From NCBI GenBank assembly GCA_903909435.1, contig CAIVVT010000072.1, forward strand, positions 62,001-126,000: a stretch of 64,000 nucleotides of DNA, written 5' to 3'. The notes beneath the pieces were generated by a model. It was not told the DNA's origin, did not search any database, and saw only the letters and a list, made by a program, of their open reading frames with translations. Made by a program: the position numbers and the translations under genes. The DNA comes from an uncultured Acidobacteriia bacterium. GTDB taxonomy: Bacteria; Acidobacteriota; Terriglobia; Bryobacterales; Bryobacteraceae. Positions 47,371 through 58,439 of this stretch are shown here, piece by piece. Positions within the stretch are counted from its first letter, which is position 1. Each line of letters starts with the position of its first letter.

Positions 47371-47523
47371 TCAATACTTGAGCGCGGCGTAGATCACATA
47401 CAGCCACGAGAGCAAGCCGTGGATAATGGCCCAGATGACGGAGTGGTTGTGGACGTAGCTGATGGCGATGGCCAGCGCGCACCCGAAGGTGATGCCCGAC
47501 TTGGCCCCTTCTCTTATGCCCAT
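47371..47523 (-). CDS. Small 50-residue membrane protein
   Basis: From ATG 47523 (GAGGGGACG upstream) the product has a short polar N terminus MGIREGAKSG and two hydrophobic helices, ITFGCALAIAISYV and VIWAIIHGLLSWLYVIYAAL, ending LKY. The HSVIWAIIHGLLSWLYVIY pattern recurs in small bacterial proteins of unknown function that I have seen in unrelated phyla, which argues for a real gene. It lies between thrB (47569-48474) and the hybrid kinase, both on the same strand. Function unknown. Confidence 0.68.
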   Translation of the reverse strand: MGIREGAKSGITFGCALAIAISYVHNHSVIWAIIHGLLSWLYVIYAALKY

Positions 47524-47568
47524 TGAAAGTCGTCCCCTCCCCAAACGCAGCCGGAGTTCCGCCACACC

Positions 47569-48474
47569 TCAAAGCCCCCGCAGCACATCGAAGCCATGAT
47601 CGGGGATGTGCGCCACCAGTGTCTCACTCGCGTGGCCGTGCGCGGCAAATACGGCGTTGAAGCGCTGCACCACTTCTTCGTGGCCACGCTCGTAAAATAC
47701 TAGCACCGACGGCCCGGCGCCCGACAGGGCCGCGCCGAGCAGACCGTCGGCCCGCAATTCGATCATCTCCGACAAGCCGGGCACCAGACGGGCGCGGTAA
47801 GGCTGGTGCAGCCGGTCCTCGAGCGCGGCGTGAAACGCGTCTGTGGTCTGCGTCAGCATCGCCGCGATCAGGAGTGCCGAGCGTTGAATGTTGAACACGG
47901 CGTCTGCGCGCGAATAGGTTTGCGGCAAGACGGCGCGCGCTTCCGAGGTGGGGAGTATGAAATCGGGCACGACGACGGCGACGCCGTAGCGCGCCGGCAA
48001 TTGCATGCGCACGGCCCGCGTTACGCCGTCGCTGTCGATGGCGCTGGCGACGATAGAACCCAATGCCGCGGCCGCGACGTTGTCCGGATGGCCTTCGATG
48101 CGCGCCGCTTCGTCCAGAATGCGGTCGCGTGACAATTCCAGGCCCAAGACCTCATCGGCGATCACGACCCCGGCGAGCAGCGCAGCGGCGCTCGAACCAA
48201 GCCCCTTGCCAATGGGAATGTCGTTGGTGATCTCGATCTCGACGCCCGGCATCGAGCGGCCGTAGTGCTCGGCGACGGCCACCGCGGTCTGCCAGATCAG
48301 ATTGTTCTCCGCGGTCGAGATCAGCCCGGCGTCGCGCCCCGTGGCTCGAATGCTCAGCTCCTCCGCTGGGCGGAAGCGAACTTCCAGATAAATGCTGAGC
48401 GCCATGCCGAGCGCATCGAATCCGGGCCCGAGATTCGCACTCGTGGCGGGTACGCGTACCTCTGTCCAACTCAT
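47569..48474 (-). CDS. thrB: Homoserine kinase
   Basis: A 301-residue GHMP kinase. SWTEVRVPATSANLGPGFD at residues 2-20 and the ATP loop PIGKGLGSSAAA at 87-98 are diagnostic, and a C-terminal GAALSGAGPSVLVF segment is motif 3. It phosphorylates homoserine on the route to threonine. Threonine synthase and homoserine dehydrogenase are not adjacent. It stands 45 bases upstream of the small membrane protein gene, in the same direction. Confidence 0.95.
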   Translation of the reverse strand: MSWTEVRVPATSANLGPGFDALGMALSIYLEVRFRPAEELSIRATGRDAGLISTAENNLIWQTAVAVAEHYGRSMPGVEIEITNDIPIGKGLGSSAAALLAGVVIADEVLGLELSRDRILDEAARIEGHPDNVAAAALGSIVASAIDSDGVTRAVRMQLPARYGVAVVVPDFILPTSEARAVLPQTYSRADAVFNIQRSALLIAAMLTQTTDAFHAALEDRLHQPYRARLVPGLSEMIELRADGLLGAALSGAGPSVLVFYERGHEEVVQRFNAVFAAHGHASETLVAHIPDHGFDVLRGL

Positions 48475-48534
48475 CTCTACTTAGCTTAGTGGCCGGGAGC
48501 CGCGCAGCGCCAATGGGAGCCTGGCGGAGCGCCC

Positions 48535-49551
48535 TCAGTCGCTCATCCTGACGGGCTTGCCCGTGCGGCAGGATTCATAGACGCCAAGCACGATTTCCAG
48601 CGCCTTCAACCCCTCTTCGCCCGAGATCAGCGGTTCGCGGTGTTCACGGCAAGCCGCGCCAAAGTCGAGGAACTGGCGCTCGAAGGGCGTCAGCGGGATG
48701 GCCATGGGGTCCGAGGAACCGCTCATCGTGTTCGCTTCGACCGGAGCGGGATCGCCCACGTCGTCCTGGACGTCCCAGGACGTGAGTGCGTAGCCGGTGA
48801 AAATCGCCGTGCCTTTGGTCCCGTGGATCTCGATTCGTTCGCTGTAGCCGGGCCAGAATGCCGTGGATGCCTGGATCACGCCCGTGGCGCCGCAACTGTA
48901 CTTGAGCACGGCGTTGACCACGTCCTCGCTCTCGATCTTGTGGCGCGCGGCGAGTTGCCAGTAACCGAACAGCTCGTCCACGCCGCCGATCAGATAGCGC
49001 AGGATATCCACCTGGTGCACGGCCTGGTTGATCAGCGCACCACCGCCCTCGACGGCCCAACTGCCCTTGATCGGACGCGAGTAGTACGCTTCCGTGCGCC
49101 ACCATTTTACGTACGCGTCGGCCTGCAGAATCTTGCCCAGCCGCCCGTCGGCGATAGCTTTCTTCACGAACTTCGTGGAATCGTCGAAGCGGTGCTGGCT
49201 GGCCACGCCGAGTACGATGCCCCCGGCGCGCGCGGTCTCGACGATCTTGCGCGCTGTTTCAAGGTTGGTGGCGATGGGCTTCTGCAACTGAACGTGTTTG
49301 CCGTGCTTCACCGCCTCCTGAACCGGCTCCAGGCGGAAGTCGGGGAAGGTGCAGACGTCGAGGTAATCGACGTCGGCACGGGCGCACAGGTTCTTGTAAT
49401 CCGGAACGAATTCGCAGCCCCAGCGCTCGGCGTACTGCTCACCCGAGGGCCGGTAGACGTCGGTGCAGGCAGTCACCTGGTACCCGATGTTCTTGTATGC
49501 CTGGGCGTGCATGTTTGCGATGGCGCCCGTACCGATGATCCCGACTCGCAT
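48535..49551 (-). CDS. Gfo/Idh/MocA-family oxidoreductase
   Basis: A 338-residue NAD(P)-dependent dehydrogenase. The Rossmann loop is RVGIIGTGAIANMHAQAY at residues 2-19. The catalytic Lys lies in LQKPIATNLE, the second active-site segment in GGALINQAVHQVDILRYLIG, and a beta-sheet C-terminal domain follows. The ATG at 49551 has GGAGG nearby; an in-frame extension to 49764 is ignored. Family members oxidise sugars or inositols. Its neighbour is a fucose/arabinose-isomerase-fold protein and further upstream is an acid-sugar dehydratase, which suggests a deoxy- or aldose-sugar pathway. Confidence 0.92.
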   Translation of the reverse strand: MRVGIIGTGAIANMHAQAYKNIGYQVTACTDVYRPSGEQYAERWGCEFVPDYKNLCARADVDYLDVCTFPDFRLEPVQEAVKHGKHVQLQKPIATNLETARKIVETARAGGIVLGVASQHRFDDSTKFVKKAIADGRLGKILQADAYVKWWRTEAYYSRPIKGSWAVEGGGALINQAVHQVDILRYLIGGVDELFGYWQLAARHKIESEDVVNAVLKYSCGATGVIQASTAFWPGYSERIEIHGTKGTAIFTGYALTSWDVQDDVGDPAPVEANTMSGSSDPMAIPLTPFERQFLDFGAACREHREPLISGEEGLKALEIVLGVYESCRTGKPVRMSD

Positions 49552-49600
49552 GGTTCTTCCTCCGCTCAGATCCGGCCTACCGTCAAGTGAAAATGAGGAA

Positions 49601-49623
49601 GCCGGCGGACGAACTCCGCCGGC
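49601..49623 (-). terminator. Hairpin terminator between isomerase and oxidoreductase genes
   Basis: On the minus strand GCCGGCGGA-GTTCG-TCCGCCGGC forms a perfect 9-bp stem with a five-base loop, 46 bases after the isomerase stop, and is followed by TTCCTCATTTTC. It should end or attenuate the isomerase transcript before the oxidoreductase gene. Confidence 0.65.
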
Positions 49624-49669
49624 CCCGTGGGGAGCCACGCTGGACTCCCGATCCGTTCCGCGGAGTGGC

Positions 49670-51271
49670 CTATTCGAGCCCGCTCCCGGTGCCGCAAACG
49701 GCCACTTCGATCCCCAGTTCCCGGAACATGGCCGCCTTCGTCGCGAGCGCTTTGTTGGCGGCATCGGACGACGGAGCGTAAGCCACCTGGATGTGGTTGG
49801 CCTTGTGACGCCCCATGAACTGGTCGCGGGTTACGCCGTAGATCACGGTGTTCACCAGCGGCCATTGGGACGTGGTTGCGGCCCAGCGCTTTTCGTTTTC
49901 CTCGGCGGGCAACTCAAGGACCTTGCCGCGGCCGATATCGGCGCGCAGAATTCCGGCGTCCACGTAAATGCGGCTCCAGACGATCTCGCCCGCTTTGCCC
50001 GCGCCCTTCACCGTGCCACCGCCCAGGCGGAAGTACATCGAGGGCTGCCGCTCGCTGGTCGCACCGGCGTAACCGCCGACCAGGTGGGCCGGAGGAACCG
50101 CGCCCGAGATCTGGAAGATCCAGACGTAGTCGTCCCCGTAGGGCAGCGCGTACCGGACGTCGTGCAGCGTGGTCTCCGGATCGTAGCCGAGTTTGTTCCA
50201 CACCCGGTTGGTCACCAGGGCGTCCAGACCGGCGCACTCGTCCACTTCGTTGAAATGCGGGAGGGCCTTGCCTTCATAAAGGACGCGCCCGTTGCCGCGA
50301 GCCGTCACGGGCGGACGGTCCACGCTGTTGAACAGCGCTTCGGCCAGATCGGAAGCCGGCACCAGGTCCTTGAGACCCTGTTGATACTGAATACCGATGG
50401 TCGCGCAGCCGAAGTCGTCGGCAATCCGCATCGCGGCAATGTACATCTTGCATTGGCCCAGGATCTGCTCGTCGGTGAGATCGGTGTCGGGGTTGGGGCC
50501 AGTGACGAACTTCATGCCTTTCCCGTCCAGCCAGGCGCGAACCGCATGGGCTTCCGAGTCCGGGGTGACCTGCATTTCGGCGTAGAGGGCCGATTGGCTC
50601 AGACGTTCTTTGAAGACACCCAGGTTGTGCACCAGTTCGTCGGGCAGGATGGCGTTGTACATGCCCATGCAGCCCTCGTCGAAAATGCCCATGATGGCCT
50701 TCTCGCGACGCAGTTGCTTGCCCAGTGCGGAGCCGGTTTCCTCAGCCTGGCGCGGTAGTTTGAGACTGCCCAGCGCGTGGACGTGCGACGCGTCGTGCAC
50801 CAGTTTCTCGCCGTGCAGCCAGCGCTTCAGCCCGTTCAGGAAAAATTCGTCGTCGAAATTCTCCGACCATAAGGTCGAATAAGGAATGCCCGCCTTGGTC
50901 AGGGAACCGTTGAGATTCAGCATGCCGACCAACCCGGGCCACTCGCCGCTCCAATTGGCGACGGTCAGGATCGGCCCCTGATGAGTGTAAAGACCGGAGA
51001 GCACGTGGTGCGTGTACTGCCACACAGCCTCGACAATAATGAGCGGCGCGGTAGGCGAGATGCGCCGGAAAATCTCCATGCCTTGCTGCTGGGAGGCGAT
51101 AAAACCGTGCTTCGCGGATTCATCGTAAGGGTGTCCGCGCTCGATCACGGAACCGAAGCCCCGCACCGCGCTCATCACCTTTGCTTCGACTTCTTGCTGG
51201 GCCGGCCAGCACTGCTGATTTGCCGAGAGGCGTAGGTCGCCACTGGCGATTACAAGGATTGGCTCTGCCAT
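49670..51271 (-). CDS. L-fucose/L-arabinose isomerase-fold protein
   Basis: A 533-residue protein with the fucose-isomerase-like layout: N-terminal alpha/beta domain with PLIIVEAVWQYTHHVLSGLY, the central HGEKLVHDASHVHALGSLK, then DDFGCATIGIQYQQGLKDL and a C-terminal beta barrel. In true L-fucose isomerase Glu, Asp and His bind Mn2+; I can point to candidate acidic residues but not assign them with certainty. It interconverts, or is derived from enzymes that interconvert, aldose and ketose sugars. ATG 51271 is used, third codon of the open frame. Annotation as a specific isomerase is not safe. Confidence 0.78.
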   Translation of the reverse strand: MAEPILVIASGDLRLSANQQCWPAQQEVEAKVMSAVRGFGSVIERGHPYDESAKHGFIASQQQGMEIFRRISPTAPLIIVEAVWQYTHHVLSGLYTHQGPILTVANWSGEWPGLVGMLNLNGSLTKAGIPYSTLWSENFDDEFFLNGLKRWLHGEKLVHDASHVHALGSLKLPRQAEETGSALGKQLRREKAIMGIFDEGCMGMYNAILPDELVHNLGVFKERLSQSALYAEMQVTPDSEAHAVRAWLDGKGMKFVTGPNPDTDLTDEQILGQCKMYIAAMRIADDFGCATIGIQYQQGLKDLVPASDLAEALFNSVDRPPVTARGNGRVLYEGKALPHFNEVDECAGLDALVTNRVWNKLGYDPETTLHDVRYALPYGDDYVWIFQISGAVPPAHLVGGYAGATSERQPSMYFRLGGGTVKGAGKAGEIVWSRIYVDAGILRADIGRGKVLELPAEENEKRWAATTSQWPLVNTVIYGVTRDQFMGRHKANHIQVAYAPSSDAANKALATKAAMFRELGIEVAVCGTGSGLE

Positions 51272-51365
51272 GCGCACTATTCAATCACATGCCGAACCCG
51301 GCAAGGAAGGGCCGCCGCGCATGATAGACTGAAATCAAACGTTCCCTCTTGTGTTCCAACGTGTT

Positions 51366-51440
51366 GGGCCGGTAGCTCAGTGGTAGAGCATCTGACTTTT
51401 AATCAGAGGGTCGTGGGTTCGAGACCCACCCGGCTCACCA
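51366..51440 (+). tRNA. tRNA-Lys (anticodon UUU)
   Basis: A 75-nt cloverleaf read directly: acceptor GGGCCGG pairs with CCGGCTC (one G-U), D arm GCTC...GAGC, anticodon stem TCTGA/TCAGA with loop CTTTTAA (anticodon TTT), five-base variable loop, and T arm GTGGG-TTCGAGA-CCCAC. The CCA end is encoded. It is the only tRNA seen in the window. It stands between oppositely oriented flank genes, with no integrase or att-like repeat beside it. Confidence 0.97.
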
Positions 51441-51555
51441 ACAGAACCAATCACTTCCAGACAACTTCCAAGGCTGCAGCGGGTGTTGAGCCTGCCCGTT
51501 CCATAAGCCGCACTCGGCGTTCCTCCGGCCGCGAGCGACCGGCAGCAGGTCACAA

Positions 51556-52512
51556 TCACTCCGCGAACTTGATGCTGCGTGTGTCGGTTTCAAGACCGCT
51601 CCGCCGGGTCAGCACTTCGTAAAGCTCGGGACGCCGCGCGCTAACCCACTGCCGCCCGCTGCAGTTGTTGAGCAGCGCCGCATCGAGTTCCGCCACCACC
51701 ATGTCATCTCCCGCCGCGCTGGTCTCGGCCAGGATGCGCCCGTAGGGGTCCAGGATCATCGCATTGCCGGTCCGAATCTCGTCGTCATCCACACCCACCC
51801 CGTTGCTGAACACGAGAAACATACCGTTGTCGTGCGCCCGGCTGGGCAGCCAGCGCATCAACCAGCCACGCCCCTTCTCGCCGCGTAGTTCGCGCCCGAT
51901 GGCGTCCGGGTCGCTGATCCGGTTGTCCCAGAGCGCGCGGTCGATCACGCCCATCAGGTGCGGGTTCCTGGTGCGGCAGCCGCCCGTCTGGTGGGGGGCA
52001 AGCAGAATCTCCGCACCCAGCAACGCCGTCGCTCTTACGTTCTCGATCAGATTGCAGTCGTAGCAGATCAGGACGCCGACACGGCACCCGTGCGGTGTGT
52101 CGAAGACAGTGTACTGGTCCCCCGAGGACAGGTATGGGCTCACGAAGGCGTGCAGCTTGCGGTGGCACTTCGCCGTGCCGTCCGGCATGGCCACCACGTA
52201 GGGCTTGTAGAACTTGCCGTCCGCCCCCAGTTCGATGAATCCGGCACCGATAGTAACCCCGTATTCGCGCGCCATGGCGATTAGCGCCTGCGAGGTCGGT
52301 CCTTCGAATACCGGCTCGGCCAATGCGGCGAACTCAGCGTGGCCCAGGTTGCGCAGGAACCAATAGCCAGTGACACAACATTCTGGAAAAGCTACGATCT
52401 CCGCCCCTTGCCCGGCGGCTCTTTCGACGAAGTGGCGGATCGTGGCCAGGTTGGCGTGCTTGTCGCCCGGCTTGGATTCGAATTGAACGGACGCAACTTT
52501 GATGTTCCGCAT
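51556..52512 (-). CDS. Nitrilase-superfamily carbon-nitrogen hydrolase
   Basis: A 318-residue enzyme with the catalytic triad Glu44 (AFPECC), Lys119 (HRKLH) and Cys150 (LICYDCN). RVGVLICYDCNLIENVRATA is the classic segment around the Cys. The family hydrolyses amides or nitriles, often N-carbamoyl or acyl-amide compounds. ASVQFESKPGD at the N terminus is typical of the start strand. It lies on the minus strand between tRNA-Lys and the enolase-superfamily gene. Substrate cannot be assigned. Confidence 0.92.
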   Translation of the reverse strand: MRNIKVASVQFESKPGDKHANLATIRHFVERAAGQGAEIVAFPECCVTGYWFLRNLGHAEFAALAEPVFEGPTSQALIAMAREYGVTIGAGFIELGADGKFYKPYVVAMPDGTAKCHRKLHAFVSPYLSSGDQYTVFDTPHGCRVGVLICYDCNLIENVRATALLGAEILLAPHQTGGCRTRNPHLMGVIDRALWDNRISDPDAIGRELRGEKGRGWLMRWLPSRAHDNGMFLVFSNGVGVDDDEIRTGNAMILDPYGRILAETSAAGDDMVVAELDAALLNNCSGRQWVSARRPELYEVLTRRSGLETDTRSIKFAE

Positions 52513-52625
52513 GTCCGGGCACCATTATATTGGGGCGTCCACTGTTTGCGCACGGGCCGCAGCGTGGGGGTCAAGCAGCCTGGGCGGTGCTCCGCCCGCA
52601 TCGTCCCGACCCGTCTGAGCGCCGC

Positions 52626-53777
52626 TTAGTCCTTGGCTTGCCGCTTCTGCCAGCCTTCAGAGAAAAGGTCGAAGTGGACCCGCTCGCGCGGATGCGCCTG
52701 GATGAAATCCTCGTTCAGCGTGAGGCCGAGACCGGGCCGCTCGGGGAGGCTGAAGTACCCGTCCACGACTTCCGGATAGTGGTCCACCGCGCCTTTCACC
52801 CAGGCGTCCGCAAAGTCGTTGAAGTGCTCCTGAATCTTGAAATTCGGTGTGCACGCCGCCAGATGAACATTCGCGGCGGTCGCCACAGGACCGCAGACGT
52901 TGTGCGGTGCCATCAGCATGTAATACGCCTCGGCCCAGGCCGCCAGCTTGCGAGCCTCGGAAATACCGCCGAAATGCGACAAGTCGATCTGCACGATGTC
53001 GCACGCCTGCAATTCGAACAACTCCCTGCATTCGACGCGGGTGTGAATCCGCTCGCCGGTGGCGATCGGGATGTGCACGGCGTCCGCAACCTTCTTGAGC
53101 GCTTTCAGGTTCTCCGGCGGCACCGGTTCCTCCAGCCAGCCGGGCCGGAATGGCTCCAACTCCTGCGCCAGTTGAATCGCGGTGGCCGGGTTGAAGCGTC
53201 CGTGCATTTCAATGAATATGTCGAAATCCGGGCCGGCTTCGTGCCGCACGGCTTCCACGAGTGCGATCGACTTGAGCCGCTCCTGACGGTCGAGTTCGTA
53301 GAACCCCGCGCCGAAGGGATCGAGTTTCGCCGCGCGATATCCGCGTTCGACCACCCGCCGGGCTGCCTTCGCAAACTCCTCCGGCGTGCGCTCCACCGTG
53401 TACCAGCCGTTGGCGTAGGCCTTGATCTTCTGCCGCACCGCGCCACCCATCAGGCGGTAAACAGGCTGGTTCAGCGCCTTGCCGATGATGTCCCAGCAGG
53501 CCATCTCGATCAGCGCGATGCCACTCATGGCTACCTCGCCTGCACGGCTGTAGTCGTGCAGGCGCATGTTATCCACGATCAGCTCGCGGTCGAACGGATC
53601 TTTGCCGATCGCATAGCGCGGAGCCGCTTCGGCCAGATAGCCCAGCAAAGCGTCCGTATTGTTGACCATCCGCACTTCGCCGACGCCGCTCAGACCCTCG
53701 TCTGTTTCTACGACCACGAAGGTCAGGTTGCGCCAGGGGGTGCCCATTACCAGGGGCCGGACATTGGTGATTTTCAT
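52626..53777 (-). CDS. Enolase-superfamily sugar-acid dehydratase (galactonate/mannonate type)
   Basis: A 383-residue enzyme. The capping domain begins KITNVRPLVMGTPWRN. In the barrel, YRAAKLDPFG supplies a Lys-x-Asp, metal ligands lie in DIFIEMHGRF, WLEEPVPPEN and ATGERIHTR, DLSHFGG follows, and a His is in LMAPHNVCGPVATAAN. This pattern most resembles D-galactonate dehydratase (DgoD) and relatives, which remove water from aldonic acids. It is followed downstream by the nitrilase-family gene. Together with the isomerase and Gfo/Idh oxidoreductase it suggests a sugar-acid pathway. Confidence 0.88.
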   Translation of the reverse strand: MKITNVRPLVMGTPWRNLTFVVVETDEGLSGVGEVRMVNNTDALLGYLAEAAPRYAIGKDPFDRELIVDNMRLHDYSRAGEVAMSGIALIEMACWDIIGKALNQPVYRLMGGAVRQKIKAYANGWYTVERTPEEFAKAARRVVERGYRAAKLDPFGAGFYELDRQERLKSIALVEAVRHEAGPDFDIFIEMHGRFNPATAIQLAQELEPFRPGWLEEPVPPENLKALKKVADAVHIPIATGERIHTRVECRELFELQACDIVQIDLSHFGGISEARKLAAWAEAYYMLMAPHNVCGPVATAANVHLAACTPNFKIQEHFNDFADAWVKGAVDHYPEVVDGYFSLPERPGLGLTLNEDFIQAHPRERVHFDLFSEGWQKRQAKD

Positions 53778-53912
53778 GACTTGAGAGCAGACCGCCGCAA
53801 AACTGCAGTCCGCTATGAGTATATGAGAGCAACGTCCTCGCAGGGGCGGAGGCCATCTCCCTGCCCATCGCGTGCGGAATGTTGGGTTCGTTCCCGGGTT
53901 CCCGGATCGAAC

Positions 53913-55775
<1,863 letters not shown>

Positions 55776-55946
55776 ATTGCCCCCAGTTGGAGTCAGGTTC
55801 CGATCATGATACCAGGGAGCCGGCGGGTAGAAGCGCGCCGGCAACCCGGGGCGGCGCGGCCTCGCTCGGGGCGGTTAGCCACGCCGCGCAGGTAGGAAGG
55901 CTTTCCTGAGGGAACCCTGTCGCCCGTGAAGGCGCGGCAGGGTTCG

Positions 55947-56358
55947 TCAGGGAGCCGGATGGTACGCATGGCCCAGCAGGGAGCGGGCCTCGCGGCGGGA
56001 GCCCAGGAAGTCCTCCGCCTCCGCCACCTGCCTGTACTGTGCGACGGCCAGCGGCCGCTCCCCGCGCAGATCCCGGGTCTTCCCGAGTTCCAGCCGTATG
56101 GCGACGCGCAGCTTCGCGTTGCCCTGTCCGTTACCCAGCGCGCGCTCGAGCCACGCAACCGAGGCCGGCAGGTCGCCTGCGCTTCGGGCTCGCGACGCCG
56201 AGGCGCAGGTAGACGTGCGCCACGTCGATGGCCCCAAATCCATCCGCTTTGCTCTGAACCCGGGCCAGCACCGACTGGTAGATGGCCATCGCCTGTTGCG
56301 GCTGGTGCCGTCGCAGACCGATAGCAGCCAGTTCCAGCGGGATCAGGTAATAGGCCGA
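55947..56358 (-). pseudogene. Fragment of a TPR-like protein, frameshifted and lacking its 5' end
   Basis: From about 56358 leftward, one frame reads helical repeats (YLIPLELAAIGLRRHQPQQA, AIYQSVLARVQSKADGFGAI, VAHVYLRLGVAS). Near 56190-56200 the protein-like sequence moves to another frame (SAGDLPASVAWLERALGNGQ, then GERPLAVAQYRQVAEAEDF) and ends at 55947. No start codon or promoter precedes it: at its 5' end it meets the divergent sigma-54 fragment within about 50 bases. It looks like the C-terminal remnant of a tetratricopeptide protein. Confidence 0.7.
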
Positions 56359-56407
56359 GGTCAACGGGCTGCGTGACCGGCTGGCCGGCGAAGGCGAATG
56401 CGGAGGC

Positions 56408-57285
56408 ATGTCCGGCGTGTCGCGCCCGATGCGCGAGCTGTTCCAGACCGCGCAGCGGGTCGCTGCGTCGGACCTGCCCGTGCTCATTCTGGGCGAAAGC
56501 GGCACCGGCAAGGACCTGCTGGCGCGCGAAATCCACGCCCGGAGCGCTCGCAGCAGGCAGCGTTTCGTGGCGCTCAACTGTGCCGCGCTGCCGGAGAGCC
56601 TGGTCGAGAGCGAGCTGTTCGGCCACGAGAAGGGCGCCTTTACGCAGGCTGTCGCCGCCCATCCGGGCAAGTTCGAGCAGGCCGGCCGGGGTACCCTGAT
56701 TCTCGACGAAATCGGCAAAGTGGAGTTGGGCACGCAGGCCAAGATCCTGCGGGCCGTGGAGTCGGGGGCGATCGAGCCGCTGGGCGGCACCCAACCGGTC
56801 CAGGTGGATGTGCGACTGATCAGCGCGACCAACAAGTCGCCCGAGGCGGCGATTCTCGAGGGCCGCTTCCGGCAGGATCTCTACTTCCGCCTGGCGGCCG
56901 TCACGCTGTTCATCCCGCCCTTGCGCGACCCGGCCCCGAGCTGACGCCCGGCGCGATTCTCCGCTTGCAGGAAGAACCCTGGCCCGGAAACGTGCGCCAT
57001 CTGCGCAGTACCGTGGAGCGCCTGTTCGTCCTTTCGACTCGCGAGCAGGCCGACGCTGAGGCGGTGGCCGCCGTGCTCCAGCCGGTGATGCCGGTGGACT
57101 CGTCCCCGTCGGAGGCGATGTTTGCCACCCCGGACTACCGCCAGGCGCGCCGCCGCTTCGAGGCCCAGTACCTCGCCCGCAAGCTGCGCGAGAGCTCGGG
57201 CAACATCTCCCGCACCACCGAAGCGGTGGGTCTGGCGCGGCAACATCTGCAGGAGAAGATCAAGGAACTCGGCATCGTTCCCTGA
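56408..57285 (+). pseudogene. Broken sigma-54-dependent activator (AAA+ and Fis HTH, frameshifted)
   Basis: The frame from 56408 to 56944 reads a sigma-54 AAA+ domain with Walker A GESGTGKD and Walker B LILDEIG, but the sigma-54 contact loop reads GAFTQA instead of GAFTGA. Around 56930 the coding frame switches by one, and the part after IPPLRDP that normally spans about 40 residues of the AAA+ lid is missing. The second frame continues PWPGNVRHLRSTVERL and a C-terminal Fis HTH (SRTTEAVGLARQHLQEKIK) to 57285. There is no N-terminal receiver or FHA domain. The gene is almost certainly non-functional. Confidence 0.82.
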
Positions 57286-57315
57286 GCGCTAGAGCCCAGC
57301 AGCGCGCCGGGCTTG

Positions 57316-57738
57316 TCACGCTCGTCCCGGCGTCCCCTTGCTTGCCTCGGGGCGGAAGATGAACAGCTCCGCCGTGAGGAAGTTCACCGCACCCACCGTC
57401 GCAATCGCCATCAGATTGGCGAGCAGGTAGTGCACTGCGAGGGCCCGCACGAACAGGCAGGTGAGAAACACGTTGGACCCCTGCGAAACCAGGCAGCAAG
57501 TCAGGTTGTACTCGCACAATTGCCGCAGCAGCGGCTTGCCGTGGGACTGCCCGGCGGCGAAGGCCCAGGTCCAGTTCCGGTGCCAGCAGAAGTTATGCAG
57601 AATCGCGATCTCCACCGCGACGGCTGCCGCTGCCGCCACGTTCAGCCCCACCCACTCGCGCAGGACAAAAAGACTTCCCAGCTGCACGCACGTGCCGGCC
57701 GCGCCGATGGCCTGGAACTTGAGCCAGCGGATTGCCAC
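57316..57738 (-). CDS. GtrA-like membrane protein
   Basis: A 140-residue protein with four hydrophobic helices, the GtrA/polyprenyl-sugar flippase-like family: VAIRWLKFQAIGAAGTCVQ, VAVEIAILHNFCWHRNWTW and LLANLMAIATVGAVNFLTAE. Such proteins are thought to help translocate undecaprenyl-linked sugars. GTG 57738 is the first ordinary start after the upstream gene's stop at 57747; a CTG at 57750 is also possible. It is transcribed with the phosphatidyltransferase gene, which suggests polyprenyl or glycolipid handling. Confidence 0.85.
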   Translation of the reverse strand: MAIRWLKFQAIGAAGTCVQLGSLFVLREWVGLNVAAAAAVAVEIAILHNFCWHRNWTWAFAAGQSHGKPLLRQLCEYNLTCCLVSQGSNVFLTCLFVRALAVHYLLANLMAIATVGAVNFLTAELFIFRPEASKGTPGRA

Positions 57739-57746
57739 GCTGCGGT

Positions 57747-58439
57747 TCAGGGCAGCCGTTCTTCCCGGTACAGGGCCAGCGTGTTGCGCGTCGCCGTCCA
57801 CACGAACAGCAGGAGCATTCCGGCGGCGCCGATGGTCCCGCCCACGTCGAGCAGCAGCCAGCGGTGGCCGAACAGGACCGATTCCGTGCGTGTGAACAAG
57901 GCGCAGTTCCCGACGATGAGCAGAATTCGAAGCTCCGTCGGCCCAAACGGGCCATGCGACATGCGGAAGCTCCCGATGGTATAGGTGGCGAGGTAGGCCT
58001 CGACCGACAGCAGCAGGAAGGCGACCAGCAGCGCGGCGGCGACTCCGGCGCTCATGTAGCCCGACTGGCCGAGCCCGGTGAACAGGCATGTCGCGGAGAC
58101 GACATCGATCACGTGATCGACGTAGAAGCCGTAGCGCGGCCGCTGCCGGTTCCTGACCCGCGCCAGAGTGCCGTCCAGGCTGTCGCCAGCCCAGTTCAGT
58201 AGAATCATCAGGTTGACCATCCAGAGCCAGCCGCGCGAGGCGCCCGAGGCCCAATAGAAAACGCCGGCCCCGGCCATCGAGAGCAGCCCCAGCAGGGACA
58301 GATGGTCCGAGTTGATCCACGCCGGAATCCGCTCCGCCATCCAGACCAGCAGCCGCTTCTCGCCGCCCGCCAGAATGCTCGACTGTACCCGCTCCGAGTT
58401 GCGGAACCCGCTCACCGGCACATGTCGTGTTGCTTCCAT
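57747..58439 (-). CDS. CDP-alcohol phosphatidyltransferase
   Basis: A 230-residue membrane protein with the signature D-x2-DG-x2-AR-x9-G-x3-D-x3-D, seen as GDSLDGTLARVRNRQ followed by YGFYVDHVIDV. About six transmembrane helices follow. The family transfers a phosphate-linked group from a CDP-alcohol to an acceptor, as in phospholipid synthesis. The ATG at 58439 is chosen; the open frame runs to 58550. It lies nine bases before the GtrA start region, so the two are co-transcribed. The alcohol substrate is not known. Confidence 0.9.
   Translation of the reverse strand: MEATRHVPVSGFRNSERVQSSILAGGEKRLLVWMAERIPAWINSDHLSLLGLLSMAGAGVFYWASGASRGWLWMVNLMILLNWAGDSLDGTLARVRNRQRPRYGFYVDHVIDVVSATCLFTGLGQSGYMSAGVAAALLVAFLLLSVEAYLATYTIGSFRMSHGPFGPTELRILLIVGNCALFTRTESVLFGHRWLLLDVGGTIGAAGMLLLFVWTATRNTLALYREERLP

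Noticed and set aside
51366-51440. tRNA-Lys considered as an integration site for a mobile element
   Set aside because: No integrase, no repeat of the tRNA 3' end and no phage-like genes nearby.
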